From positions 2,232,001 to 2,296,000 of the forward strand of contig CM066293.1 in the NCBI GenBank assembly GCA_033816765.1: a stretch of 64,000 nt of DNA, read 5' to 3'. The position numbers and the translations under genes are program-made. Each line of letters opens with the position of its first letter. The stretch's first letter is position 1. Source of the stretch: Nothopassalora personata. Taxonomy: Eukaryota > Ascomycota > Dothideomycetes > Mycosphaerellales > Mycosphaerellaceae. Below, in pieces: positions 12,001 through 24,545 of this stretch. The notes beneath the pieces were generated by a model that worked only from the letters and a program-made list of their open reading frames with translations, had not been told where the DNA came from and did not search any database.

Positions 12001-13330
12001 ACACTCGAGACCGGAGAACGCGACTGGATTGAAACAGAGGCAACGGGTGTTTCTTGGGATTTTGCTCGGTGCGTACGGGTACGGCCGGCTTGGCTTTTAA
12101 AACAAGAACGAGACACGGGCGCAAAACTTGTCTCGCCCGGGGCAAGGCGACAAACCGCAATTCTCGACAAGACACGACTACCGGGTACGCGCGTACTACG
12201 CCGCAATATATTCGATTTACGGTTCGAATAGCGAGCGTTGCTCGCATCTTTTAAGGAGTTTTTACGTCCGGGGTACGACGGGGCTTTTCTCCTTCTCTCA
12301 AATTTTGGTCTCGTTCTCGAGACCCGTGTTGCATAGTCTTTGACTCAAATAGCACGTTAATGGAATAATCAATCAATCAATCCTACGACTAAGACATACA
12401 TAGCGGCGGAGCTTACGAGGATCTTACGAGACGAAGTCGTACGGCATTATAGTGTACTAGCGGGCATAGTAAGTGACCGCGGGTTAGTGTTTACTAGTAA
12501 GTTCTAGAGTAACTTCTACTTCAAGGCGTAGGTAAAGCGTAAGCTATCTATAGCTTTCTATCCTTAGACTAACGGCTAGACTAAGAGGATAAACTAAACC
12601 TTAGAACAGTACCTTCGTTATTACTGTAGCGAGAACTAGATAGAGTAGGCTAAGTAGCTAGCTATTACTAAATTCGCATATAATAATAGCGTCTACCCTA
12701 CGCTACGTATAAGCCTATTCGAGATAGCGTATAGTTAGAGACCTAAGATTACCCTAACACCTATAGGATCTCGAGGCGAGATCCGGGAAGGGGAGGTACT
12801 AGTAGCGGTAGACTTAGTTAACCATATACGAGAGATGCGCGCTACGCTTACGAAGCGTTAGGAAATCGTAGTAGCCGATTAGACTCGCTACTATAATAAG
12901 ACTTATAAGGCTAAGAGCTATCGCGTAGGCGACATAGTCTTATTATCTACGAAGAACCTAAGGTTAGTACTACCGAAGAAGAAGATAGGTCCGAAGTTTA
13001 TCGGACCGTACCGTATTATCGACGCTATCGGTTCGTAGGCGTACCGCCTAGCACTACTAGCCGACTTAAGAATTCATAATGTATTCTATGTATCCCTCCT
13101 CGAGCCGTACGCGGGTAGCGAGAAGGATAGAGGCACTATAGCCCTCGCTAATAAGGACGGGGAATATAAAGTAGAGGCAGTACTAGGAAAGCGTAAGTAT
13201 AAGGGTAAAGTATAGTACCTAGTACGATAGAAGGGCTAGCTAGAAGAGTATAATAGCTAGGAGCTAGCATAAGGACTCGCGAATACTACGCGTATAGTAG
13301 CCGAATATAAGGCGTTAGCGAAGACGGTAT
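9051..13330 (+). pseudogene. pol pseudogene (protease, RT, RNase H, integrase), family-A gypsy
   Basis: The RT core is recognisable near 9,717-9,830 ([20 protein letters not shown]) and again near 10,047-10,070, where the catalytic YLDD reads YLDN through a TG-to-TA change. RNase H follows at about 10,400-10,850. The integrase HHCC region lies near 11,280-11,420 and the core starts at MDFITDLPLS (about 11,500). The integrase is split by the insert at 11,615-12,380 and resumes at 12,395. Numerous TAG/TAA codons stand where Trp and Gln are expected. No function can remain. Confidence 0.75.
11601..12394 (+). mobile_element. un-RIPed LINE/SINE-like insertion in gypsy integrase
   Basis: The insert (11,615-12,380, about 766 bp) is bounded by a 13-14 bp target duplication, TCCTACGACTAAGA, at 11,601-11,614 and 12,381-12,394. 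The empty site is seen in the related element near 17,595-17,615. The insert ends in a short AATC tandem tail, has no terminal inverted repeats and no convincing ORF. A long TSD plus a simple 3' tail is the hallmark of target-primed insertion by LINE machinery. It could be a SINE or a 5'-truncated LINE. It contains a 48-bp-spaced imperfect direct repeat (about 11,873-11,910 and 11,921-11,958). It keeps its CA and TG dinucleotides, so it arrived after its host was RIPed. Confidence 0.75.
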
Positions 13331-13423
13331 AAGCCGGCGGAAGGATCCGCGAAGGCTACGCGTATAGTAGTCGAATATAAGGTGCCTACGAAGGTAGTGT
13401 AAGGCGCTAAAATAAGGGCATAG

Positions 13424-13620
13424 TGTAAGGGGTAGCCTAGTAGCTAACCCCTACATATGGCCTTACATATAACATACGGTCGCGACCGGCTACTAAGCCG
13501 CACGTGACACGCATGAGTACACCTTACGACGCGCGATGCGTCTTAAACAAAAGGCAAGAATTAGTTTATCTACGACTAGTAGGTCGTAGGCGTACTATAT
13601 ATTGCGACATCCCCTTAACA
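13424..13620 (+). repeat. 5' LTR, family B
   Basis: 197 bp, TGTAAGGGG...CTTAACA. It pairs with 19,919-20,115 and matches the un-RIPed solo LTR at 5,183-5,379. Confidence 0.88.
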
Positions 13621-13623
13621 GTT

Positions 13624-13632
13624 CTAATTCTT
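13624..13632 (+). promoter_or_regulatory. candidate self-priming PBS, family B
   Basis: CTAATTCTT lies 3 nt after the 5' LTR. It is the exact complement of AAGAATTAG in the LTR (13,556-13,564). Position and spacing are the same as in family A, but the sequence differs and both halves have changed together. Confidence 0.65.
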
Positions 13633-15050
13633 CTCTTCGTTACAATCTATACACGCTATAGAGTCCGAACGCGACGACAGCAGCGCTACGCCTACGGCTC
13701 CCCTAAGCCCTAGGGCCTAGTAATAAGCGAGGCGTATAGCCTTAGTCGTAAGGAGGGATGCCCTTCGGGTAGAGGTTAAGGAGAAGGAGATATAGAGGGA
13801 GATTAAACAGTTAGAGATCTTACGGGACGTAAGCGTACCGCCGGCGGACCCTTAGGGCGAATCCGGCGGAGAACCATCCCCTACTCCCCCTCCCCCTCCT
13901 CTATCTATAGTAACTAACGATAATATCGTAGCTCGAGGCGCGGTCGTATCGCATGCAACACGTTTACGTCTTAAAGAACCTACGCCTTTTAGAGGGGACT
14001 CGATTAAGAAAGTACGGGTATTCCTAAGGGAGCTCTCTCTTATCTTTACCCTCTTAGGCGGCACGTATGCGACGAACGAGTTAAAGGTCCTATATAGGGT
14101 TATGTACCTAAGCGGAGAGGCAAGTAAGCGATAGTACGCTAACTATAGCGTCCTTAATCTTAAAGGGTATATATACTAGGACTTTAAGGAGTTCTATCGA
14201 GACGTATACGGTAACCATATAAACCGCGTGCTTAACGTAATGTTAGAGTATAAGGCGGTGAAATAGAAGAACAACTAGACAGTACGTTAGTTTACGACTA
14301 AGCTAGATGTTATAGAGGATTAGTTAGGGGACTATACGGAGGCGTAACGCGTGCGACATATACTCGCTAAGCTTACGCCTAGCCTACGGTCCGCAATCGT
14401 TAAGTTTTATAATATCCTAATAACTAGAGAGGAACTAGTAATCCTAGCTTCGCGTATTAAAAGCACGGAGCGTAGTAGCGGAGGGCACGACCGCGGGTAG
14501 CATAGTCGCCGTAGGCGAGAGACTAAGGGCGACTAAGGGCGAAGCGATCGTAGCTCGAAGTAGTAGAAGCATAGTTAGGCGTCGCGCGACCCGGGTACGA
14601 GTCACTAGCGGGACGCCGGCGGATCGTCTATAACCTTCGATAGGACTAAAGCGGAGTACTATGGATGCTATAAGAAGGGTCATATTAAGACGGATTGCCC
14701 GAACAGGCACCTATAGAAGGACCGTAGCGCGTAAGCGGTTCGTAGGGTAGACGATGCGAAGGCTCTAACTAAGAAGGGTAGCGACTAGGGAAAAGGTAGA
14801 GGACTAGAAGTAGGTCGCTCCTAAGTCCGAGTTTTCCTAAAGTCGACCCCTTAAGGCGAGTAGATGTGTGTCTATCGCAGCGACTAGGGAAAAGGTAGAG
14901 GACTATAAGTAGGTCGCTCCTAAGTCCGAGTTTTCCTAAAGTCGACCCCTTAAGGCGAGTAGATACGTGTCTAGCGCGTTACTTACGAGGCGCAGTCGAG
15001 ACTCGTAAGGGCTTTCGCGAGGCTACGTTTCTCCTAGATAACTGTACGGA
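13633..15050 (+). pseudogene. gag pseudogene, family-B gypsy
   Basis: This is homologous to the family-A gag frame and broken by TAG/TAA codons. The zinc knuckle remnant near 14,657-14,715 reads YYGCYKKGHIKTDCPNRH, with one cysteine changed to tyrosine. A 99-bp in-frame tandem duplication lies near its end (14,781-14,879 and 14,880-14,978). Confidence 0.65.
14781..14978 (+). repeat. 99-bp in-frame tandem duplication in gypsy gag-pol
   Basis: Two adjacent 99-bp copies both begin GCGACTAGGG and differ at a handful of sites. The family-A element has one copy. A length of 33 codons keeps the frame. Confidence 0.7.
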
Positions 15051-18000
15051 TCTTAGCCTAGTGTCGTATAAGTATATACTCCGATATTAAATGTAACCTA
15101 TTAATAGGGCAAGGCTACCGAAGTTAGAGTCGTATACGCATAACCTAGGGTATTGCTACGGCGCCTTTACGGTTCGGCTACGACTCGCTAATAACGCGGG
15201 AGTAGAGCGCGTAAGTAACGCTATCTACTACGCGGTACCTATAGGTAGGCCATTAGTAATTTTAGGTAGACCCTAGCGGCATCGTAATCGGATAGTAAAG
15301 GCCGATAAGGATAATTAGTAGTACTACGGTATAGAGACGCCTACGGTTCAGTAGCGTAACGCACGCGAGTTCCTTAAGGATCTCGAGAGCTTAAAGTAGG
15401 TTTATACGATAAGTGTTCGGGCTATTACTGTAGTAGTACCTAAAGGAGAGGGCCCCTCGTAGCCTAAAGAATTTGTAGACTTCCGAGATGTATACGTACC
15501 TAATAAGTAGGCGAAGCGTAAGATGCCCGACGGGGTTAAGTATACGATTAATCTCGTTAAAGGAAAGAAACCCCCTTTTAAGCCGCTGTACTACTAGTCC
15601 TTAACTGAGTTAGAGGCCTTAAAGGAGTACCTTACGTAAGCAATAGAGAAGGGGTAGATTAGGCGGTCCGTAAGCGAGGCGGGTACGCCTATCCTATTCG
15701 TACTAAAGAAGAATAGCACTCTTAGGCTCTATATTAATTATAGAGGCCTAAATAAGATTATAGTAAAGAACCGATACCCCCTGCCCCTAATTAGCGAGAC
15801 GCTAGATAGGCTATTAGGTTCTAGGTTCTTCACTACAATCGATTTAAAGGACGCCTACTATCGTATCCCTATCAAGCGAGGCGATGAGTAGAAGACTACG
15901 TTTCGCACGCGATACGGACACTACGAGTACCTAGTAATGCCGTTCGGGTTAACTAACGCACCGGCAACCTTTTAAGGGTATATTAATAAGGCGCTAACCG
16001 GCTTAGTTAATAACATTTACGTAGTCTACCTAGATAATATCCTTATCTATAGCGAGACGCGTAAGGCACACGTGCGAGCCGTACGCGCGGTACTAGAGAG
16101 GCTACGAAAGTTTACCCTATTCGCAAACCCTAAGAAGTGTCACTTATTCGAGGAGAGTATAGAGTTCCTTAGGTTTATCGTAAGCGCCGTAGGCGTGTCG
16201 ATAGATAGGAGTAGGGTAGCCGCTATCGAGGAATAGCCTACACCTACGACCTTTTATAAGGTCTAGTCCTTCCTTAGGTTTTGTAACTTCTACCGGCGTT
16301 TTATAGAAGGATACTTAAGGGTCTACAAGCCCCTAACGGACCTGCTAAAGGGATCTAAGGACGGTAAGAAGCACGGCCCTCTTACGTAGACCTTAAGCGA
16401 AGAGTAGGCGTTTCGATAGCTTAAGGCCGGATTCTTAGGTACACTAATACTTAGGCACTTCGATCCTACGCTACGTACGCGAGTCGAGACGGATGCCTTA
16501 GGTTTCGCGATCGTAGGTATTATATCCCAATTGTTTAGTACTAAGTAGTATCCTATCGCGTTCTATTCACGTAAGATGATACTAGCTAAGTGTAACTACG
16601 AGACGTACGATTAGGAGCTACTTATAGTAATTAAGGCTTTTAAGCATTAGAGGCTATACTTAGAGGGCGCTACGTATGCGGTACGAGTGCTAGTCGACTA
16701 CGCTAACCTATAGGGCTTTATAATAGTAAAGTAGCTAAATAGGCGGTAAGCTCGATAGGCTACGTTCCTATAGTCTTTTGATTTTATAGTAGAGCATCGG
16801 CCGGGTAAGACTAACCTAGCCGACGCGCCTTCGAGACGTAGTAACTACGCAGCTATAACGCAATAAACTTCGAACTTACTACCTACCTTATAAAGTAAGC
16901 CATCTTTCTAGAAGGAGTCTCTAGAAGGGATAAGCGAGCCGACGGTAAAGCGCGTGCTTACTACCTACGAGGCGATGTAGGGCAATATAGACGCGGCGAT
17001 AGTAGTACGGAGAGGTGACCTTCCCTATTAAGACAAGCCGTCTTTACTAGCAGTAGTGTGCGCTGTAGTAATATAGGGTTAAGCTTATAGCTCGACGGGT
17101 AAGTTGATCCTACTCTTAATAAAGATCGCGTAGTAGTAAGACGACTAGTATGTTGCATACTTAGCGTAGGCGCTAAGCGCGAGGGACGCTAAGGGATAGT
17201 ATGTGAAGGATAACCTTATGTACTACGGAGACGCGATCGTAGTACCTAGGGATCACGCAATTAGGTCGTATCTAATTCGTATGCACTACGACGACGTCCT
17301 CGCGGGTTACTTTAGAAGGACTAAGACTAAAGAGCTGTTACGACGTAATTATTAGTGGGACTTACTTAGCACGGACGTAAAACAATACGTCCAAGCCTAT
17401 AGAACCTACTAGGGTTCGAAGGCGAGGCGCTATCGACCCTACGGCGAGCTATAACCGCTTCCTAGACCGGAGCGACCGTAGTAGGAAATCACTATGGATT
17501 TTATTACGGACCTACCTCTAAGTACGCGAGCCGGTTGCGTGTATAATGCGATCCTAGTAATAGTCGATCGCTACTTAAAAATGAGCTTATACATCCCGAC
17601 GACGAAGACTTACATAGCCGTAGAGCTTACGAGGCTCCTACGAGACGAAGTCGTGCGATACTATAGTGTCCCGTTAGGCATAGTAAGCGACCGAGGTCCG
17701 GTCTTCACTAGTTAGTTTTAGAGTGACTTCTACTTCGAGGCGCGTGTAAAGCGTAAGCTATCTACGGCCTTTCACCCTTAGACTAACGGCTAAACTAAGA
17801 GGGTAAACTAAACCCTCGAACAATACCTTCGTTATTACTACAGTAATAATTAAACTAAGTAGGCTAAGTAGCTTACAGTTACTAAATTCGTAGCTAATAA
17901 TAGTATCCACCTAACACTACGGATGAGTCCGTTCGAAATAGCGCACGGTTAGCGACCTAAGATTGCCCCTACACTAACTAGATCTCGAGACGAGACCTAG

Positions 18001-18540
18001 GGGGGGAGGTACTAGTAGCGGTAATAGCTGCGAGTCGTATACGAAAACTACGCGCTACACTCGAGGAGCGATAGAAGGCTATAGTAGAAAGCTAGGCTCG
18101 CTACTATAATAAGACCTACTAAGCTAAGACCTACCGCGTAGGTAACTTAGTCCTATTATTAACGAAGAACCTCAAGTTGGCAGTACTAAAGAAGAAGATA
18201 GGTCCGAAGTTCATCGGCCTATACCGCATTACGGACGCTATCGGTTCGTAGGCGTACCGCCTAGCGCTACTATCCGACTTAAGGCTCTATAACGTCTTCT
18301 ATGTCTCTCTCCTCGAGCCGTATATCGGTAGCGATAAGGATAGACCCGTACCCCCTCTAGCTAATGAGGACGGAGAGTATAAGGTAGAGGCAGTACTAGA
18401 TAGGCGTAAGCGCAAGGGCAAGCTACAGTATCTAGTCTAGTAGAAGGACTAGCTAGAGGAGTATAACAGCTAGAAACCGGCGGAGGGCCTCGCGAATGCG
18501 GATCGTATAGTAGCCGACTATAAGGCGTTAAGGAGAAGTA
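15051..18540 (+). pseudogene. pol pseudogene, family-B gypsy
   Basis: The RT (about 15,690-16,260), RNase H (about 16,490-16,830) and integrase (about 17,280-18,480) regions are collinear with family A. A 73-codon piece of the integrase core survives at 17,494-17,715, starting MDFITDLPLSTR and including the second catalytic Asp in SDRG. The catalytic Glu region, normally TER, reads TKR (near 17,796) through a TG-to-TA change. RT YLDD reads YLDN. Many TAG/TAA codons interrupt it. Confidence 0.75.
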
Positions 18541-19918
18541 AATAAGACTAGTACTAGAGTATAAACAAAACTTTTCTTAACTATAAACAAAATAAAAGCT
18601 AAAGAGTAGCGCGCCTACTAGGGGCCACGTAGAGTAGTAGTAGGCGAGGAGCCCGCGAGCAGCGTGTAAGGCGAGCGCCTCAGTTGTCGTTACGTAGTAA
18701 CTTAGGTAAGAATGCCTAGTCGGCGGCGGTAGTGTCGATGTTCTACGCCTATAGGAACTAGGACTACGGTTAGTAGGGTATACGTAGGCGAGGAACATAC
18801 GACTTACGGCGCGGCCGAGTTCGAATAGCCTATTAAGGGCGCGGTTCTACTCCTACTAGAGCGCGAGGGCTTCGGCTGCGGGGGCGGCGGTAGTGGTAGC
18901 GGCGGCGGCGGAGGTACGCATACGGGTCTCCCCGGTACGCTTATGCTTATAGGCATTAAACTGCCTAATAGCCTATAGGAAGGGTTAGCCGAAGCATAGG
19001 GGACGCACTAGAGCCCTCCCCCGCGAGTAGTAGTCGACTCGCACGAGCGAAGTAGCGACTTACCTCCTTAATATCGTTACCTAGCTAGGCACATAGGCGG
19101 ATCTACTCCACTAGCTCCTACTGCTAGAGGTCTATAGGCGCCTAGCCCATTATAGCCGTAAGGAAGTCGCGCTAGGACCGCGCGGCGCGTAGGCGGCTTA
19201 CTAGCGAGGCGATAGCGTAGCTAGTGTTAGGCACGTAGCTATGTTTACTACGCCTACAGCGGCTACACTTCTTTAGGAGCTCGCCGGTAGTAACACTATT
19301 ATAGTCATCGGCCTCGTCTAGTAAGTAGTTAGTATACGAATCGTAGGCGACGCGCGTAGAGACTTACCCCTAACGAAGTACGGGAGGCACCGTATATATA
19401 TATTAATTCTCTACGAGAGCTTAGTAGCTAGCGAGGGCGTTAGTAGCTACGAGGGTAATGCTAGTCGCTTGCGACTACTAGGCGTTCTAGGGGCGTCGCG
19501 TACTAGAGCCGCCTAGCGGCGCTCGTCTTCTACGGCGCTAGTAGTGCTGTCGCTACTAGTACTACTAGAGGAGGTAGAGCGGCTAGAGAATAGCGGCGAG
19601 GAGGGTACGGTAGACATAATGATAATAATAATGCTAGCGAGGCGCTTACGATAATAGTGCGGTGCGGGTGCGTAGTAGTAGTGTAGCGAAGGTAATAAGC
19701 TAGGGAGCGTGCTAAGAAAGGGCTAGGTTAGGCTAGAGTTTTATGCCCCTAACTAGCTACGTCGGTATAGTAACTAAGCCTCACTTACCTATACCTATAT
19801 AACGACACGCACGTAACCCGCATGTAGGCCGTATAGTAACTATAGTTCTAGAAGTATATAGGAGCCTCTACGTAGTAACTAGCGAGCTAAGGATAGCTCG
19901 CACGGGAGGGGAGGCAAT
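18541..19918 (+). repeat. long non-coding 3' region of family-B gypsy
   Basis: About 1.4 kb lie between the end of the integrase and the 3' LTR. Homologous sequence is present at the same place in family A (20,333-22,120) and in the truncated copy (3,207-3,291 plus 6,049-6,809). It has no intact ORF on either strand that I trust. A 73-codon minus-strand ORF (18,798-18,577) is not clearly conserved. Confidence 0.6.
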
Positions 19919-20115
19919 TGTAAGGGGCAGCCTAGTAGCTAACCCCTATATATAGCCTTATATATAATATACGGTCGCGACCGGCTACTAAGCCGCACGT
20001 GACACGCATAAGTACACCTTGCGACGCGCGATGCGTCTTGAATAAAAGGTAAGAATTAGTTTATCTACGACTAGTAGGTCGTAGGCGTACTATACATTAC
20101 GACATCCCCTTAATA
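19919..20115 (+). repeat. 3' LTR, family B
   Basis: 197 bp, ending CTTAATA (CA to TA). It is followed by the TSD CATAG. Confidence 0.88.
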
Positions 20116-20120
20116 CATAG

Positions 20121-22120
20121 GTTATGCATTTAGACCTTAACCCTTCGGTAGCTAGATATAAGGACCTCTACCCCCGATAGTAAACTTAGCTACAACTAGT
20201 ATAGAAGACACTAACCTATAGTATCTTCTATCGGACTAAAAGGCTCGCTTACTTAGTCAAGTAAACACCCCCGATAGTAATAACATTAGAGAGGGAGGTA
20301 AGGAGAGAGAAGAGTAGAGAGAAGAGTATTCATTTTAAAAATAAACTTTTATAGGCGTACTACGGCGCTACGTAGATAGAAGATAGGCGCGTAGTAGGCG
20401 GCTAATATACGCGGAGCGCGCGATTACTCGTTATTACCCTCCTTATTATCCTCCTTATTATACTCGCCCCGTAGGGCTAGTAGTAAGAAGGCCCTATCGG
20501 CCGTGGTAGTGTCGATGTTTCTAGCCTATAGGAACTATAACTACGGTTAGTATAGGACACGTATACGACACGTATAGTACTTATAGTACGGCCGAGCTCG
20601 AAGAGCCTATTAAGGGCCCTATTCTACTCTTACTATAGAACTACGGACGTAGTAGCGGCGGCGGAGGAGGGGGTAGTAGTAGTAGAGGCGCCGGCGAAGC
20701 GTACGCGGGTGTCGCCTATACGCTTATTCTTATAGGTAGAGAACTACCTCTTAGCCTAGGAGGAGGTTAGCCGATTTATATAGGGAGCGATAGTACGCCG
20801 TATACGGCGAGCGTAGGGAGCGCTAGCGAGGCGTAGTACTTACCTCTAGGATCTACTCGCCTAGCTAGGCGTAGAGCTCGTACTACTAGTCTAGAGCATC
20901 CTACTCTTATTTAGTAATAGGGTTACTAAGCCCCTAGATAAGCTTATCGGGCTAGGCGCGAGCGGCGCGTAGGCGAGCTACTAGCTACGCGATAGCGACG
21001 CTAGTATTACTAACGTAGGGGTACCTAATATCTCTATAGCGCCTACACTTCTTAAGTAACTCGCCGGTAGTAATACTATTACACGTATCCTACTCGTCTA
21101 CTATACTATTAGTAAGCGTATCGTAAGCGAAGAGCGTAGCAAATACTTACTAGCTACGAAGTATAGTAGATAGCGTATATACATCTTAATATCGGTACCT
21201 AGGCGCCTAGCTAGTAAGGACTTAGGGGTCTACGGCCCTAGTGCGCTAAACTTACGCTTCGCTAGCGTATCTAGTGCGCCGAGCGCGCTAGATATCTATG
21301 CTCGTAGTGCTAGTAATAGTGTTAGTAGTACTAATAGGCCCCCTATAAGGGCCTCCTAGCGGAGCTAGTCTTAGATAGCTTCCTCTAAAGCTATAGTAGT
21401 GCTAGCGGGTATTACGGTTCTAACCTAGGGCTAAAGGAAGCTAACTAATTAGACCTCTACAATTGGTAGGCGCTTCCGCCCGAGAAGTGCTCTCTCGCCC
21501 GTAGGAATGAAACTAAGGAACCGAGAGAGCAACTAAAGTAATCTCCTTAACCTCGCTAATCTCGGTGATCTCGAGAGAACATAGAGAGCATAGAGAGCAC
21601 GGAGAGCAACGCTCTATCTCCTTTATATTTAGGAACGCTAAGAAACCCTTATAGTTCTAATGCGTTCAACTCATGTTACTATCTTACTAATTAGAATACA
21701 ACTCTTATTCCTATTATTCATCTTCGCTTAGCTTGCTTTAGCCTCTCTAAAGAATACCGCCACGTGACTTAACTTATCTCTCTTTTGAGACTAGCCCTAG
21801 AACGAGACAATAACAGCGGGTCGCTAGGTAGTCGCTAGCGAGGAGCTAGTAGATCGCTAGTAGTGCGGGTGTAGTGCGCTACGAGAACGTAGTATAAGGG
21901 AAAAAGAAGAAAAGGAGGAAGAGGGTACGCTTCTTAAACCCTCGAGTTAGTTAACCCGGTAACTATAACTTTATACCTACCTACACTACGATAACGACAC
22001 GTACGAGACCCGTAGGCGGGTTGCATAGTAACGGAATCTACGAGAAGTAGATAGATTACTTATATAGAAATCTCCTAAAGCCGCGAGCTAAGGGTAGCTC
22101 GGCCTAGAAGGGGAGGCAGT
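20121..22120 (+). repeat. 3' non-coding region of family-A gypsy, split by a solo LTR
   Basis: This continues the family-A element after the nested family-B insertion. From about 20,333 it is homologous to the 3' region of family B. It is interrupted by the solo LTR at 21,410-21,815. No ORF is supported. Confidence 0.65.
21410..21815 (+). mobile_element. solo LTR related to gypsy family D
   Basis: This 406-bp insert has perfect TSDs GCGGG (21,405-21,409 and 21,816-21,820), and the empty site is visible in the homologous copy near 6,505. The ends are TATTACGG...AATAACA (first TG mutated to TA). An internal block near 21,615-21,655 matches the reverse complement of the 404-bp family-D LTRs (near 43,235-43,275), so it is probably a diverged relative in opposite orientation. 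Confidence 0.8.
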
Positions 22121-22318
22121 TATAAGGGTAGCCTATAGCTAACCCTTACATATAATGCGGCTATGCCCGGCTTAGTATACCGCACGTAACGCGTATACGT
22201 ATACTAGGAGACGCGCATAGCGTCGATAGAAGAAAGTAAGCTTTAGTTTATCTACGATTAGAAGATCGTAGGCGTGCTATATATTGCGACATCCCCTTAT
22301 AGTCTTACGGCCCTAACA
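22121..22318 (+). repeat. 3' LTR, family A
   Basis: 198 bp, pairing with 7,549-7,746. It is followed by the TSD TATAG at 22,319-22,323. Confidence 0.88.
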
Positions 22319-22323
22319 TATAG

Positions 22324-24545
<2,222 letters not shown>

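Larger units (their letters stand above)
13424..20115 (+). mobile_element. full-length Ty3/gypsy element, family B, nested in family A
   Basis: 197-bp LTRs (13,424-13,620 and 19,919-20,115) are flanked by perfect TSDs CATAG (13,419-13,423 and 20,116-20,120). The 6,692-bp element shares gag, pol and 3' region with family A but has a distinct LTR subtype. The two LTRs differ almost only by transitions, and all coding regions carry RIP-type stop codons. Removing it restores the continuity of the outer element. Confidence 0.9.
7549..22318 (+). mobile_element. full-length Ty3/gypsy element, family A, with nested insertions
   Basis: Matching 198-bp LTRs (7,549-7,746 and 22,121-22,318) are bounded by perfect TSDs TATAG (7,544-7,548 and 22,319-22,323). 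When the three insertions inside it and their duplicated target sites are removed, about 6.9 kb remains, close to the 6.7 kb of the related family-B element. The order is LTR, gag, protease, RT, RNase H, integrase, a long non-coding 3' region, LTR. All coding parts are broken by RIP-type stop codons. Confidence 0.9.

Noticed and set aside
12221..12231. RNA polymerase III B box GGTTCGAATAG
   Set aside because: Close to the consensus but about 600 bp from the 5' end of the insert, and no A box is seen at a suitable distance.
11577..12343. Overlapping ORFs of 66-108 codons inside the LINE/SINE-like insert
   Set aside because: Six frames are open because the insert is un-RIPed and CG-rich. None shows RT, endonuclease or other known motifs.
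18577..18798. 73-codon minus-strand ORF as an extra gene of family B
   Set aside because: The corresponding region in family A does not keep an obvious equivalent, and the composition is that of RIPed DNA.
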